Source: Lysinibacillus contaminans (GTDB lineage Bacteria; Bacillota; Bacilli; Bacillales_A; Planococcaceae). Taken from it: 64,000 nt of DNA. The position numbers and the translations under genes were made by a program. The stretch spans positions 372,001 to 436,000 of the forward strand of contig NZ_LGRV01000003.1 of the NCBI RefSeq assembly GCF_001278945.1, in the 5' to 3' direction. This document shows positions 56,438-64,000 of this stretch, in pieces; positions within the stretch are counted from its first letter, which is position 1; the number at the start of each line of letters is the position of its first letter. Below the pieces are notes generated by a model, which searched no databases, was not told where the DNA came from, and saw only the letters and a program-made list of their open reading frames with translations.

Positions 56438-57073
56438 ATGGAAGATTATTTAATCATTATATTTCGGACGTGTTTTTTATATGTGCTAATTTTAGTGATT
56501 TTTCGTTTAATGGGTAAACGAGAAGTAGGCGAATTATCGGTCATGGATTTAGTTATTTTTGTAATTATCGCAGAAGTTGCATCTTTTGCACTCGATGATT
56601 TAGAAAATCCGTTGTTTGATTCCATTCTACCGATGATTATTTTGTTAATCATTCAGATTTTGAGTGCTTATTTATCATTAAAGAATAAAAAAATTCGTGA
56701 TTTAATTGACGGCGATCCCGTACTACTTGTACGAGACGGTGTGATTTTTGAACATGAAATGCGCAAGCAACGTTATAATTTAGACGATTTATGCCAGCAA
56801 CTACGAGAAAATGGCGTCGGTTCTGTATCAGAGATTGCATATGCCTATTTAGAGCCCTCTGGCAATCTGTCCGTCTATAAAAAGGATGAGAAAGCCTTTG
56901 TCTATCCCCTTATTGTCGATGGTGATGTTCAAGAAAGACATTTAACGATTTTGCATAAAGATGTAGATTGGTTATTAGCAGAGTTAGCGAAACAAAATGT
57001 GAAAGATCCTAGTACAGTCTTTTTTTGTATATTGGAGGACAATAAGCTTCATGTACAATTGAAAGAGCATTAA
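56438..57073 (+). CDS. DUF421 (YetF/YrbG-family) membrane protein
   Basis: A 211-residue protein with three N-terminal membrane helices (about 5-75), including RLMGKREVGELSVMDLVIFV, and a cytosolic YDUF421-type domain (DGDPVLLVRDGVIFEHEMRKQRYNLDDL, in outline 92-119). B. subtilis YrbG lies in the same place, before spoVB. In B. subtilis, family members such as YetF take part in spore germinant-related functions. SD GGGGG at 9 nt. It is convergent with spoVB, their ends overlapping by 4 bp. Confidence 0.88.
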   Translation: MEDYLIIIFRTCFLYVLILVIFRLMGKREVGELSVMDLVIFVIIAEVASFALDDLENPLFDSILPMIILLIIQILSAYLSLKNKKIRDLIDGDPVLLVRDGVIFEHEMRKQRYNLDDLCQQLRENGVGSVSEIAYAYLEPSGNLSVYKKDEKAFVYPLIVDGDVQERHLTILHKDVDWLLAELAKQNVKDPSTVFFCILEDNKLHVQLKEH

Positions 57074-58587
57074 ACACGTTTTGCCAGCTTGCGGATATAG
57101 CGTAAATCAGAAAAGCGCAGTTGATTGGATACGAGTAAAAACGTAAAGAGTAAAAATAACGTGACACAGCTACTTAAAATAAATGGTAGAGGCATGATTT
57201 GCATCAAAAAATACTGGGCAATACAAACGGCAATAAAGCAGCTGTATGGCACAACAAACATGCGAAAACCAGCGCGTAAATTTTTACGTTGACGAACAGT
57301 AGCGATATGCAAAAATGATGTCATTAACACGCCAAAACCAATGGCAACAACTGCTCCCTTTTCTTGAATGCCAGGTTGTGAGGCAAGAACGAACATGACA
57401 AATAATTTACCTAACCCACCGTAAATTGAATTCATCATCGCAGCTCTTGCTTCCCCAATGGCTTGTAAAATGGAGTGCAAAGGACTTTGAATATAATAAA
57501 AATAAAAAATAGGTGCCAAAATTTTTATATAGCCACGATTTTCATCTAAGTGGAAAAGATTCACTGCAAGTTCGTCGCCGTGAATGAAAAAATATGTGGC
57601 AGCAACACAACCGACGAGTGAAGACAAGCGCAATGAAACGGAAACACGCTCCTGTAAAAGAGCATTGTGCTTGCGTGCGACAGCATCACTGACTGCCGGA
57701 ATTAACACGATAGAAAGTGCGACAGATACAAATGCTGGAAATAGGAGTAACGGTACTAATACACCTGATATTACGCCGTATAATATGGTCGCCGCAGATG
57801 CCGATAAGCCTGCCATTGTTAAAGCTTTTAAAAATATAATCGGCTCTAAAAACCAAGTGAACGAACCGAATAATTTACTCCCAGCTGATGGGATGGCAAT
57901 TCGAAGCATAGGTGTAGCTGGATAAGATTGTACTTCGCCTTTTCGCGTTAATAGTCTCTTTTTAGAAACAGTGTAGTGAAGCCATAAATACAAGAAAGCA
58001 ACGACTTCCGCTAGTAATGTAATACCCATCGCAGAAGCAGCAGTAACTGCAGCATTATTATAGCTAGCAACAAAAGGTAGCATAAAGGTAATAAAACCAA
58101 TACGTACAGCTTGTTCAATCATTTGTGCCCATGCTGTTGGTGAAATTTTTGCGACGCCCTGTAAGTAGGCGCGCAGTAAGCCAGATCCAACAGCGACAGG
58201 CACGGCGAAGAGTGCAATCCATAGCGTATATGTCGTTTGTTCATTATGTAAAAGAGTAGTAGAGATGAATGGAATAGTAAGTGCGAGTAGTGGCATAAAA
58301 ACGATCATACCGATAAATGACCAAAGTATTGCTGTACGCATAACGCCAAGAATATTTTCACGTTTATTTTGCGCAAGCAGCTCGGCAACGATTTTCGCTA
58401 CAGCGATAGGTAGTCCGAGTTGAATGAGCGAGAGGAAAAAAATAAACGCAGGATAGGCGGTCATATAAATACCGACTGCCTCTTCTCCAGCAATGCGCAT
58501 AAACTGCATTCTATAAAAGAAGCCAAAAAGTTTCGATAAAAAGATCACAAACATTAAAAACAATGTACCTCGTACAAAAGAACTCAT
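57070..58587 (-). CDS. spoVB: Stage V sporulation protein B (lipid II flippase-like)
   Basis: A 505-residue membrane protein with about 14 helices, MOP (MurJ/Wzx) superfamily. It opens MSSFVRGTLFLMFVIFLSKLFGFFYRM, with conserved FRIAGEEAVGIYMTAYP-type residues near 33. SpoVB is needed for spore cortex synthesis and probably flips a peptidoglycan precursor. The SD is GAAGGGACGG. It is divergent from comN and convergent with the DUF421 gene, as in B. subtilis. Confidence 0.92.
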   Translation of the reverse strand: MSSFVRGTLFLMFVIFLSKLFGFFYRMQFMRIAGEEAVGIYMTAYPAFIFFLSLIQLGLPIAVAKIVAELLAQNKRENILGVMRTAILWSFIGMIVFMPLLALTIPFISTTLLHNEQTTYTLWIALFAVPVAVGSGLLRAYLQGVAKISPTAWAQMIEQAVRIGFITFMLPFVASYNNAAVTAASAMGITLLAEVVAFLYLWLHYTVSKKRLLTRKGEVQSYPATPMLRIAIPSAGSKLFGSFTWFLEPIIFLKALTMAGLSASAATILYGVISGVLVPLLLFPAFVSVALSIVLIPAVSDAVARKHNALLQERVSVSLRLSSLVGCVAATYFFIHGDELAVNLFHLDENRGYIKILAPIFYFYYIQSPLHSILQAIGEARAAMMNSIYGGLGKLFVMFVLASQPGIQEKGAVVAIGFGVLMTSFLHIATVRQRKNLRAGFRMFVVPYSCFIAVCIAQYFLMQIMPLPFILSSCVTLFLLFTFLLVSNQLRFSDLRYIRKLAKRV

Positions 58588-58680
58588 GCCATCCGTCCCT
58601 TCTCAAGCCGCAAAAATTCATTTACACTATTTGTATGCAAACACTTCTTTCGATACAACTTTGATTGGAGATGATTCAAA

Positions 58681-58989
58681 ATGAGTATGCAACATGCACA
58701 ACTATTTGAAAAAATCCGTCCGGCTATAGATACTAAAATTGAGGAATTTAAATATTATCAATACAATACGATTACTGCCGAGGAGCTATGGCGTTTTTGT
58801 GTAGAAAAGAAATGGCGAAAGAAAGATGTCGAACAGCTACATCTTTATGAAATTGTTGCAACGGTTTTTAATGTATCGCCATCCGACATTGTGTCCTTTA
58901 ATCAAGTAGAGTTTTTACAAAAAGATAATTGGTTTGCAGATATTAATGCGGAGGAGCTACAATTTTTACTAGGACCCACTAAACACTAA
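58681..58989 (+). CDS. comN: Post-transcriptional regulator ComN (YrzD)
   Basis: A 102-residue helical protein of the ComN family, with TAEELWRFCVEKKWRKKDVEQLHLYEIVATV (about 35-65, in outline) and later SPSDIVSFNQVEFLQ. In B. subtilis ComN controls comE mRNA level and is placed near secDF and spoVB, as here. SD TTGGAGATG. Confidence 0.85.
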   Translation: MSMQHAQLFEKIRPAIDTKIEEFKYYQYNTITAEELWRFCVEKKWRKKDVEQLHLYEIVATVFNVSPSDIVSFNQVEFLQKDNWFADINAEELQFLLGPTKH

Positions 58990-59290
58990 GAATAAATATG
59001 TAGAAATTTCGAAAGAATAAAAGAATACTACGAGTGTTGAATTGACACCAAGCGCAACGTGTTTCATAATAGTTATGTTGCGCTTTTTTAATATGTACAA
59101 GCATTATTAAAAAAACGAGCTGTACATACTTGCGCGTTATTGAACGAGTGAAATAAGTGAAGCAATCTTTTGAAGCACAGGCACCATTATTCTAAAAGAA
59201 AAGGAGGAATAATCGCTTCAAAAGGTTTGGCTAATATACTTGTTTGTAGTGTAAGTTCATGACTTACACCTATTCGAGGAGGATTTATAA
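58990..59290 (+). other. Leader region of secDF with hairpins and an orphan SD
   Basis: A 301-bp region without a recognised gene. After the comN terminator (59050-59090) there is a long-range pair CTTTTGAAGC (59167-59176) with GCTTCAAAAG (59215-59224). Its loop includes AAAAGGAGGAATAATC, a strong SD with no ATG, GTG or TTG after it. Then GTGTAAGT (59249-59256) pairs perfectly with ACTTACAC (59262-59269), just before the secDF SD. Confidence 0.45.
59050..59090 (+). terminator. Terminator of comN
   Basis: AAGCGCAAC (59050-59058) pairs perfectly with GTTGCGCTT (59077-59085), followed by T residues. Confidence 0.85.
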
Positions 59291-61558
59291 ATGAAATTAA
59301 GAAGTCGTATTGTTGCATTCGTACTGCTTTTGGTAATCTTTACAGCTACCATTAGTACGACTGTAGGAGGCGTCTTAAAGGACATTAAGCTTGGTCTTGA
59401 TCTACAAGGCGGTTTTGAGGTTCTTTATGAAGTATCAGAATTAAAAGAAGGTCAAAAAATTACGCCTGAGGTTGTGACAGCAACCGCAACGGCCCTTGGT
59501 GAGCGCGTTAATAAGATGGGTGTAAGTGAGCCCCACATTGAAGTTGAAGGCGAAAATCGTATTCGTGTTCAATTAGCAGGTGTCGAAGACCAAGAAACGG
59601 CACGTGAACTATTATCTACATCAGCGAATTTAACATTCCGTGATGTCGACGATAATTTATTATTAGATGGTGATGATTTAAAGGCAAACGGTGCAAGTGC
59701 TTCATTTGACCAACAAAATCTTCCAATCGTCTCGTTAACATTAAAAGATGCGAAAAAGTTTGCGGATATTACTAGTAAAATTGCGGCAAAACCAGCTGGT
59801 CAAAATTTACTTGTGGTTTGGTTAGACTTTGAAGAGGGTGTCGATTCGTATAAAGCAGAATCACAAAAAGCGAAACCTCGCTATGCATCAGCTGCAACAG
59901 TAACCCAAACATTAAATACAACGGACGTTATGATTAGTGGTAACTTCACAGTTGAAGAAACAAAAAATTTAGCAGATATTCTAAATGCAGGGGCCTTACC
60001 AGTAAAACTTGAAGAAACTTATTCTACTTCAGTAGGGGCACAATTTGGTGACCAAGCGCTGAAAAGTACGATTTTTGCAAGTATTGTCGGGGTAGCATTA
60101 ATCTTTATCTTTATGCTATTTTATTATCGCTTACCTGGTTTTATCTCGATTATTACATTATCAGTATTCACGTTCCTAGTACTGGTCGTATTTGACTGGA
60201 TCAATGGGGTATTAACACTACCGGGTATCGCAGCTATCGTACTTGGTATTGGGATGGCAGTGGATGCCAATATTCTTGCAGCTGAGCGTATTCGTGAGGA
60301 ACTACGTGTTGGTCACTCAGCAAAACAAGCGTTCCAATTAGGATCGAAACAATCATTATCAGCGATTGTTGATGCGCAATTAACTACATTATTAGCAGCA
60401 GCAGTGCTATACTTCTATGGGACAAGCTCTGTTAAAGGGTTCGCAACAATGTTAATCATTAGTATTTTACTCAGCTTTTTAACGGCTGTTTGGGGTTCTC
60501 GTGTGTTACAAGGTCTACTTGTCAACAGCGGTTACTTCGACAATCCAGCTTGGTTCGGTATTCCACGTTCGAAGCAACATAGTTTAGATGAAAATATTGG
60601 TGCATTAAATTTATCAACAAAATTTGACCGCTTTGACTTTGTGCACAATCGTAAAAAATTCTATGCGCTTTCACTAACGATATTAGTGGCAGGTCTTGTG
60701 GTTCTTGGTGTGTTCCGCCTAAATCTCGGTATCGACTTCTCAAGTGGTACACGTGTTGAGATTTTAGCAGATGAAACATTAACTAAAGAAGAAGTTTCAC
60801 AATATCTAGATAGCATTGACTTCCCTTCAGAGGATATTGTTCTTTCTGGTGAAGAAAAAAAGACAGCGGTTGTTCGCTATAAAGACGACTTATCACAAGA
60901 TGATATTATAAAATTCAAAAAAGTCGTTGGAAAAGATTACGGTCATGAACCTACTGTAAGTGCAGTATCTGCGACTGTCGGAAAAGAACTAGTGAAAAAT
61001 GCAATTTATGCACTAGCTCTCGCAGCACTAGGTATTATTGTTTACGTAGCTGTTCGTTTCGAATGGCGCATGGGTGTTGGGGCAATCGTGTCCTTACTAC
61101 ATGACGTATTCCTAATCGTAGCGGTATTCAGTTTCTTCCGTCTAGAAGTGGATATTACGTTTATTGCCGCTGTACTGACGATTGTCGGTTACTCTATCAA
61201 TGATACAATCGTAACATTTGACCGTATGCGTGAAAACTTAAGTCAACATGATGTGATTACGGACCGCGAAGTACTGGCGAATATTGTCAATAAATCACTT
61301 CGTCAAACGATGGGACGTTCGGTGAATACAGTGTTAACTGTTATCATCGTTGTTGTGGCATTGCTTATTTTTGGTGCACCATCTATCCAAAACTTCTCGA
61401 TCGCATTATTAGTTGGTTTAATTACAGGTATTTATTCTTCTATCTGTATCGCAGCACAAATCTGGTACACACTCAAAATTCGTGAGATGAAAAAAACAGA
61501 TGGTAAACTGATTAAAAAAGAGAAAAAACAATGGGGTTCAGACGAGCCACTTGTATAA
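59291..61558 (+). CDS. secDF: Protein translocase SecDF (fused)
   Basis: A 755-residue fusion of SecD and SecF, the arrangement usual in Bacillales. It should have 12 membrane helices and two extracytoplasmic domains. SecD hallmarks: LGLDLQGGFEVLYEV (about residues 35-49) and GIGMAVDANILAAERIREEL (about 321). SecF hallmarks: LGIDFSSGTRVEI (about 480) and VGYSINDTIVTFDRMRE (about 635). It uses proton motive force to complete export. The SD is CGAGGAGG. A terminator follows. Confidence 0.97.
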   Translation: MKLRSRIVAFVLLLVIFTATISTTVGGVLKDIKLGLDLQGGFEVLYEVSELKEGQKITPEVVTATATALGERVNKMGVSEPHIEVEGENRIRVQLAGVEDQETARELLSTSANLTFRDVDDNLLLDGDDLKANGASASFDQQNLPIVSLTLKDAKKFADITSKIAAKPAGQNLLVVWLDFEEGVDSYKAESQKAKPRYASAATVTQTLNTTDVMISGNFTVEETKNLADILNAGALPVKLEETYSTSVGAQFGDQALKSTIFASIVGVALIFIFMLFYYRLPGFISIITLSVFTFLVLVVFDWINGVLTLPGIAAIVLGIGMAVDANILAAERIREELRVGHSAKQAFQLGSKQSLSAIVDAQLTTLLAAAVLYFYGTSSVKGFATMLIISILLSFLTAVWGSRVLQGLLVNSGYFDNPAWFGIPRSKQHSLDENIGALNLSTKFDRFDFVHNRKKFYALSLTILVAGLVVLGVFRLNLGIDFSSGTRVEILADETLTKEEVSQYLDSIDFPSEDIVLSGEEKKTAVVRYKDDLSQDDIIKFKKVVGKDYGHEPTVSAVSATVGKELVKNAIYALALAALGIIVYVAVRFEWRMGVGAIVSLLHDVFLIVAVFSFFRLEVDITFIAAVLTIVGYSINDTIVTFDRMRENLSQHDVITDREVLANIVNKSLRQTMGRSVNTVLTVIIVVVALLIFGAPSIQNFSIALLVGLITGIYSSICIAAQIWYTLKIREMKKTDGKLIKKEKKQWGSDEPLV

Positions 61559-61567
61559 AATTATTTG

Positions 61568-61607
61568 AGAAACCTTGCTTCCATATTGTGGGCAAGGTTT
61601 CTTTTTT
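61568..61607 (+). terminator. Terminator of secDF
   Basis: AGAAACCTTGC (61568-61578) pairs perfectly with GCAAGGTTTCT (61592-61602), followed by a T-run. Confidence 0.88.
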
Positions 61608-62105
61608 GTTTACCGAATAAATATATTCGTCTATATAGTTATTTAGGATTGACGCTAATGATTAATCTAAGCGAAAATACAGATTGATCTTTTGATGTTA
61701 AGTAAAGTGGTTTTGATATGGGGATTCAAGCATTTTGTGCAGTATTTTTGGGATTAGAGAGCTTAATAAATCCAATAATACCTGTACTTCAATATGTAGG
61801 AGTTATTTATATTTTATGGCTAACAAATCATATTGTCCTTAGTAAGCCTGATACTCCCAACTACTGAGAAATAACCTTCATATTGTTTTACAGGCTGTTA
61901 GTGTAAAGATATTCTATTTAGTATAATTTATTTGTAATAACAAATTATCGGTAATGACTTCCGCGACGAGCAGTTGGACTTTTACTATAGTAAATAGTAA
62001 GGAGCAAAAGGCTCTCCAAACTTATCACTTCTATTTGTTTTGGAAGGATATTTGGGAATTGGTGTCTTTGGTAAAGTAAGTATTGAAAAATAACGCAAAC
62101 GAATA
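61608..62105. other. Intergenic region after secDF
   Basis: About 500 bp between the secDF and MCP terminators. It holds one possible gene remnant (61718-61867). The rest is AT-rich with no frame, RNA gene or repeat that I can support. Confidence 0.45.
61718..61867 (+). pseudogene. Possible remnant of a LysE-family exporter
   Basis: A 49-codon frame starting MGIQAFCAVFLGLESLINPI and continuing LQYVGVIYILWLTNHIVLSKP. The 'YxGxxYILWLxxxIxxSKP' pattern is typical of one helix and loop of LysE/RhtB amino acid exporters (normally about 200 residues). It has no SD and no continuing helices, so it looks like a decayed fragment. This is pattern recognition only. Confidence 0.35.
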
Positions 62106-62137
62106 TGAAAAAGTGCCCACATTGTGAAAATGTGGGC
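62106..62137 (-). terminator. Terminator of the chemoreceptor gene
   Basis: GCCCACATT (62115-62123) pairs perfectly with AATGTGGGC (62129-62137). On the minus strand it is followed by ACTTTTT. Confidence 0.82.
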
Positions 62138-62145
62138 GTTGCTTT

Positions 62146-63831
62146 TTATACTTTAAAACGTTGGAGTAAAGATTGGAGTTGTTGAGCGCTCTCGCTTAAT
62201 TCAACTGCGACAGCATTAACTTCTTGCATTGTAGAAGATTGCTCGTCGATAGCTACTGCAATTATTTGTGCGTTGTCTGCTGAAATTCCTGCACTACCTG
62301 CAATTTCTGTAACAGAAGCGGCAACCTCCTCTGCACTTGCTGAAATTTGTTGAGATGTTGCAGAAATATCTTCAATCTGATCCGTAAAGGAGCGAATGGA
62401 TGTCGTAATGGAATAGAAGGCATCACCAGCATTGTTAATCATAATGACCCCATCTTTTACAGAAGTAAGCCCTTCATTCACTGCTGCTGCTACATTCCGG
62501 GTATCCGCTTGGATTTCATTCGTTAGAGCGACGATTTGGCCAGCTGATTGATTTGATTCTTCGGCAAGCTTTCTTACTTCATCTGCGACAACTGCAAAGC
62601 CTTTCCCATGCTCACCAGCACGAGCAGCTTCAATCGCTGCATTTAGGGCAAGCAGATTTGTTTGGTCTGTAATCGCAGTAATCACTTTCGTAATTTGTCC
62701 AATTTCTTCAGATTGCTTACTTAGCTTCTGTGTTAGATCCGCGATGCGACTAGTCGATTCAGAAATAGTCGTCATTTGTTGCTTGGCTGTATCGACTGTT
62801 TGACCACCATCACTAGCTGTATTTGTCATGTTAATAGCATTTTGATGTAAGCTTTGAGTAGCTTCAGCAATTCGTTGCACGCCAGCAGATGTTTCGTCCA
62901 TGGCAATAGCACTTTGTTGTGATGCGGTTGCAGAAGAAGATAGATGTGTTGCTGTTTCTTGTACACGCTGAGTGACTTCAGTCGAAGTTGCTGTTACTTC
63001 CTCAGTACTTGCTGTTAGCTCTTCAGAGGCAGCTGATAGGTGTGAAGCACTGTCCTGTACATTTTGTACCAGAGCATATAAATTTTGTTTTAACGTATTC
63101 ACTGCTGTTGCTAGCGTGCCAATTTCATCTTTTGACGAGTGGTCGACATTGGCTGTTGTTAAATCACCTTGTGCTAATGTGTCAGCAGCAGCAATTACTT
63201 TGCGAAGTGGCATAACGATTGAATTTTTCACAAAGTACATAAAATAAAGGCCGACAATCGCACTTAAAACGAGCATAACAAGTGAAATAACAATTGCCCG
63301 CGACACAGTATTTTTAGCGGTTTGATCAATTTTAGATAGCTGTTCATTTTGGTAATCCCTTAACTCAGTAGTAAGTGAATAAATCTCACTGTTATCTTTC
63401 ATCACTTCACCATTTATATAGGATAACGCAAGGTCAATATCGTTATTATTAAATGCTTGAACAGCCTTGTTAGAGTTAATTAACAAATCCTTATGTAACA
63501 AATCGATTTGTTGCATAATTTTTGTTGTCAAATCAGAGCGGACCATACCAGAAAGCTTATTAATGGTTTCTGTCAGTTTTACTTCGTACTCTTTTAATTT
63601 TTGTTCGTTAGAAGAATTTTCATCTAAAATATACGCACGTAAAAACATCCCATGTGAGGCAACTGCCTGCTGAATTTCATCAGTTAACTGTATCTGTACA
63701 ATACGTTGGTCGAGAACCTCCTCTAGATTACCCTCGATTGCTTTAAATTGAATGAATGAAATGATACTAGAAACTAATAGGAAAAGTGTAAGTGAAATAA
63801 AGCCAATATTTAATTTTTTGCGAACAGACAT
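62146..63831 (-). CDS. Methyl-accepting chemotaxis protein
   Basis: A 561-residue transmembrane chemoreceptor. It has membrane helix 1 (about 8-28), a four-helix-bundle-type extracellular sensor (about 30-180), membrane helix 2 (about 183-205), a HAMP domain (about 206-260) and a long cytoplasmic signalling coiled coil. The hairpin tip reads [20 protein letters not shown] (about 391-410), followed by [16 protein letters not shown], both canonical. There is no CheB/CheR pentapeptide at the end. The ligand is unknown. SD AGAAGGTAGG. It stands alone. Confidence 0.93.
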   Translation of the reverse strand: MSVRKKLNIGFISLTLFLLVSSIISFIQFKAIEGNLEEVLDQRIVQIQLTDEIQQAVASHGMFLRAYILDENSSNEQKLKEYEVKLTETINKLSGMVRSDLTTKIMQQIDLLHKDLLINSNKAVQAFNNNDIDLALSYINGEVMKDNSEIYSLTTELRDYQNEQLSKIDQTAKNTVSRAIVISLVMLVLSAIVGLYFMYFVKNSIVMPLRKVIAAADTLAQGDLTTANVDHSSKDEIGTLATAVNTLKQNLYALVQNVQDSASHLSAASEELTASTEEVTATSTEVTQRVQETATHLSSSATASQQSAIAMDETSAGVQRIAEATQSLHQNAINMTNTASDGGQTVDTAKQQMTTISESTSRIADLTQKLSKQSEEIGQITKVITAITDQTNLLALNAAIEAARAGEHGKGFAVVADEVRKLAEESNQSAGQIVALTNEIQADTRNVAAAVNEGLTSVKDGVIMINNAGDAFYSITTSIRSFTDQIEDISATSQQISASAEEVAASVTEIAGSAGISADNAQIIAVAIDEQSSTMQEVNAVAVELSESAQQLQSLLQRFKV

Positions 63832-64000
63832 TAGTAATCCTACCTTCTATGTTTATTGGTAAATTATAGTTCTAAAATTAATATAGCTTGATATATTTAG
63901 TTGGTCAATGCTAGAAAAACGACAAAGTAATACGGAAGAAATATATTTAGTAGGAAATAAATTATAGTTAGGTTTTATGCATGTCGATTTACTAGAATAA

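Noticed and set aside
58681..58989. comN considered as a phage or toxin-like small gene
   Set aside because: Sequence pattern and its place between spoVB and secDF fit the conserved ComN/YrzD gene.

Overview
The window reads as chromosomal DNA of an AT-rich, endospore-forming Firmicute of the Planococcaceae type (Lysinibacillus, Solibacillus and relatives). The evidence is gene order that closely follows the Bacillus subtilis tig-to-secDF region, several sporulation genes (spo0B, spoIVFA/FB, spoVB, a SafA-type LysM protein, SpoVID-like and SpoIIB-like proteins), surface proteins with S-layer homology (SLH) domains, strong Shine-Dalgarno sequences and many TTG/GTG starts. Genus placement is inference. 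I see no rRNA, tRNA, prophage, complete insertion sequence or CRISPR array.

Layout. 1-4.5 kb: the start of a quinol oxidase operon (qoxA, partial qoxB, minus strand), a DUF2785 protein, a luciferase-family monooxygenase and an unknown gene. 4.7-12.3 kb: protein quality control (TPR protein, tig, clpX, lonA), the GTPase engB and a YjfB-like peptide. 12.5-18.6 kb: three exported proteins, one with C-terminal SLH domains and one with an SLH-like N-terminus plus a von Willebrand A domain, inserted between engB and hemA. 18.8-25.3 kb: the heme pathway hemA-X-C-D-B-L. 25.3-28.0 kb: a repeat element, a TlpA-like thioredoxin, a CoxG/SRPBCC protein, a SpoVID-like protein without LysM and a small membrane protein. 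28.1-34.7 kb: T-box-controlled valS, a c-di-GMP-I riboswitch in front of an unknown gene, and two overlapping folC-type genes. 35.1-43.0 kb: SpoIIB-like protein, maf, radC, mreBCD, minCD, spoIVFA/FB. 43.0-47.8 kb: rplU-prp-rpmA, spo0B, obgE, pheB, pheA and a DCC-family thiol protein. 48.0-51.8 kb: a divergent flavohemoglobin, niaR, a SafA-type protein and a coat-kinase-like protein. 52-61.6 kb: ruvAB, queA, tgt, yajC, a DUF421 protein, spoVB (minus), comN, secDF. 61.6-64 kb: a probable LysE-family remnant and a chemoreceptor (minus).

How the genes work together. Tig, ClpX and Lon handle nascent and damaged proteins. HemA-L make protoheme precursors, which would supply the quinol oxidase and the flavohemoglobin-like protein. 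MreBCD and MinCD organise cell shape and the division site. Spo0B feeds the phosphorelay, SpoIVFA/FB belong to the pro-sigma-K checkpoint, and SpoVB, SafA and the SpoVID-like protein belong to cortex and coat assembly. YajC and SecDF assist Sec export.

Most of the window is conserved housekeeping. The parts most worth a second look are the c-di-GMP riboswitch with its unknown target, the flavohemoglobin with an altered distal heme pocket, the SLH/VWA surface cluster, the overlapping folC pair, the SpoVID-like gene without LysM and with an odd start, SpoIVFB apparently lacking its CBS domain, and several structured intergenic repeats. I found no clear-cut new defence or mobile system.
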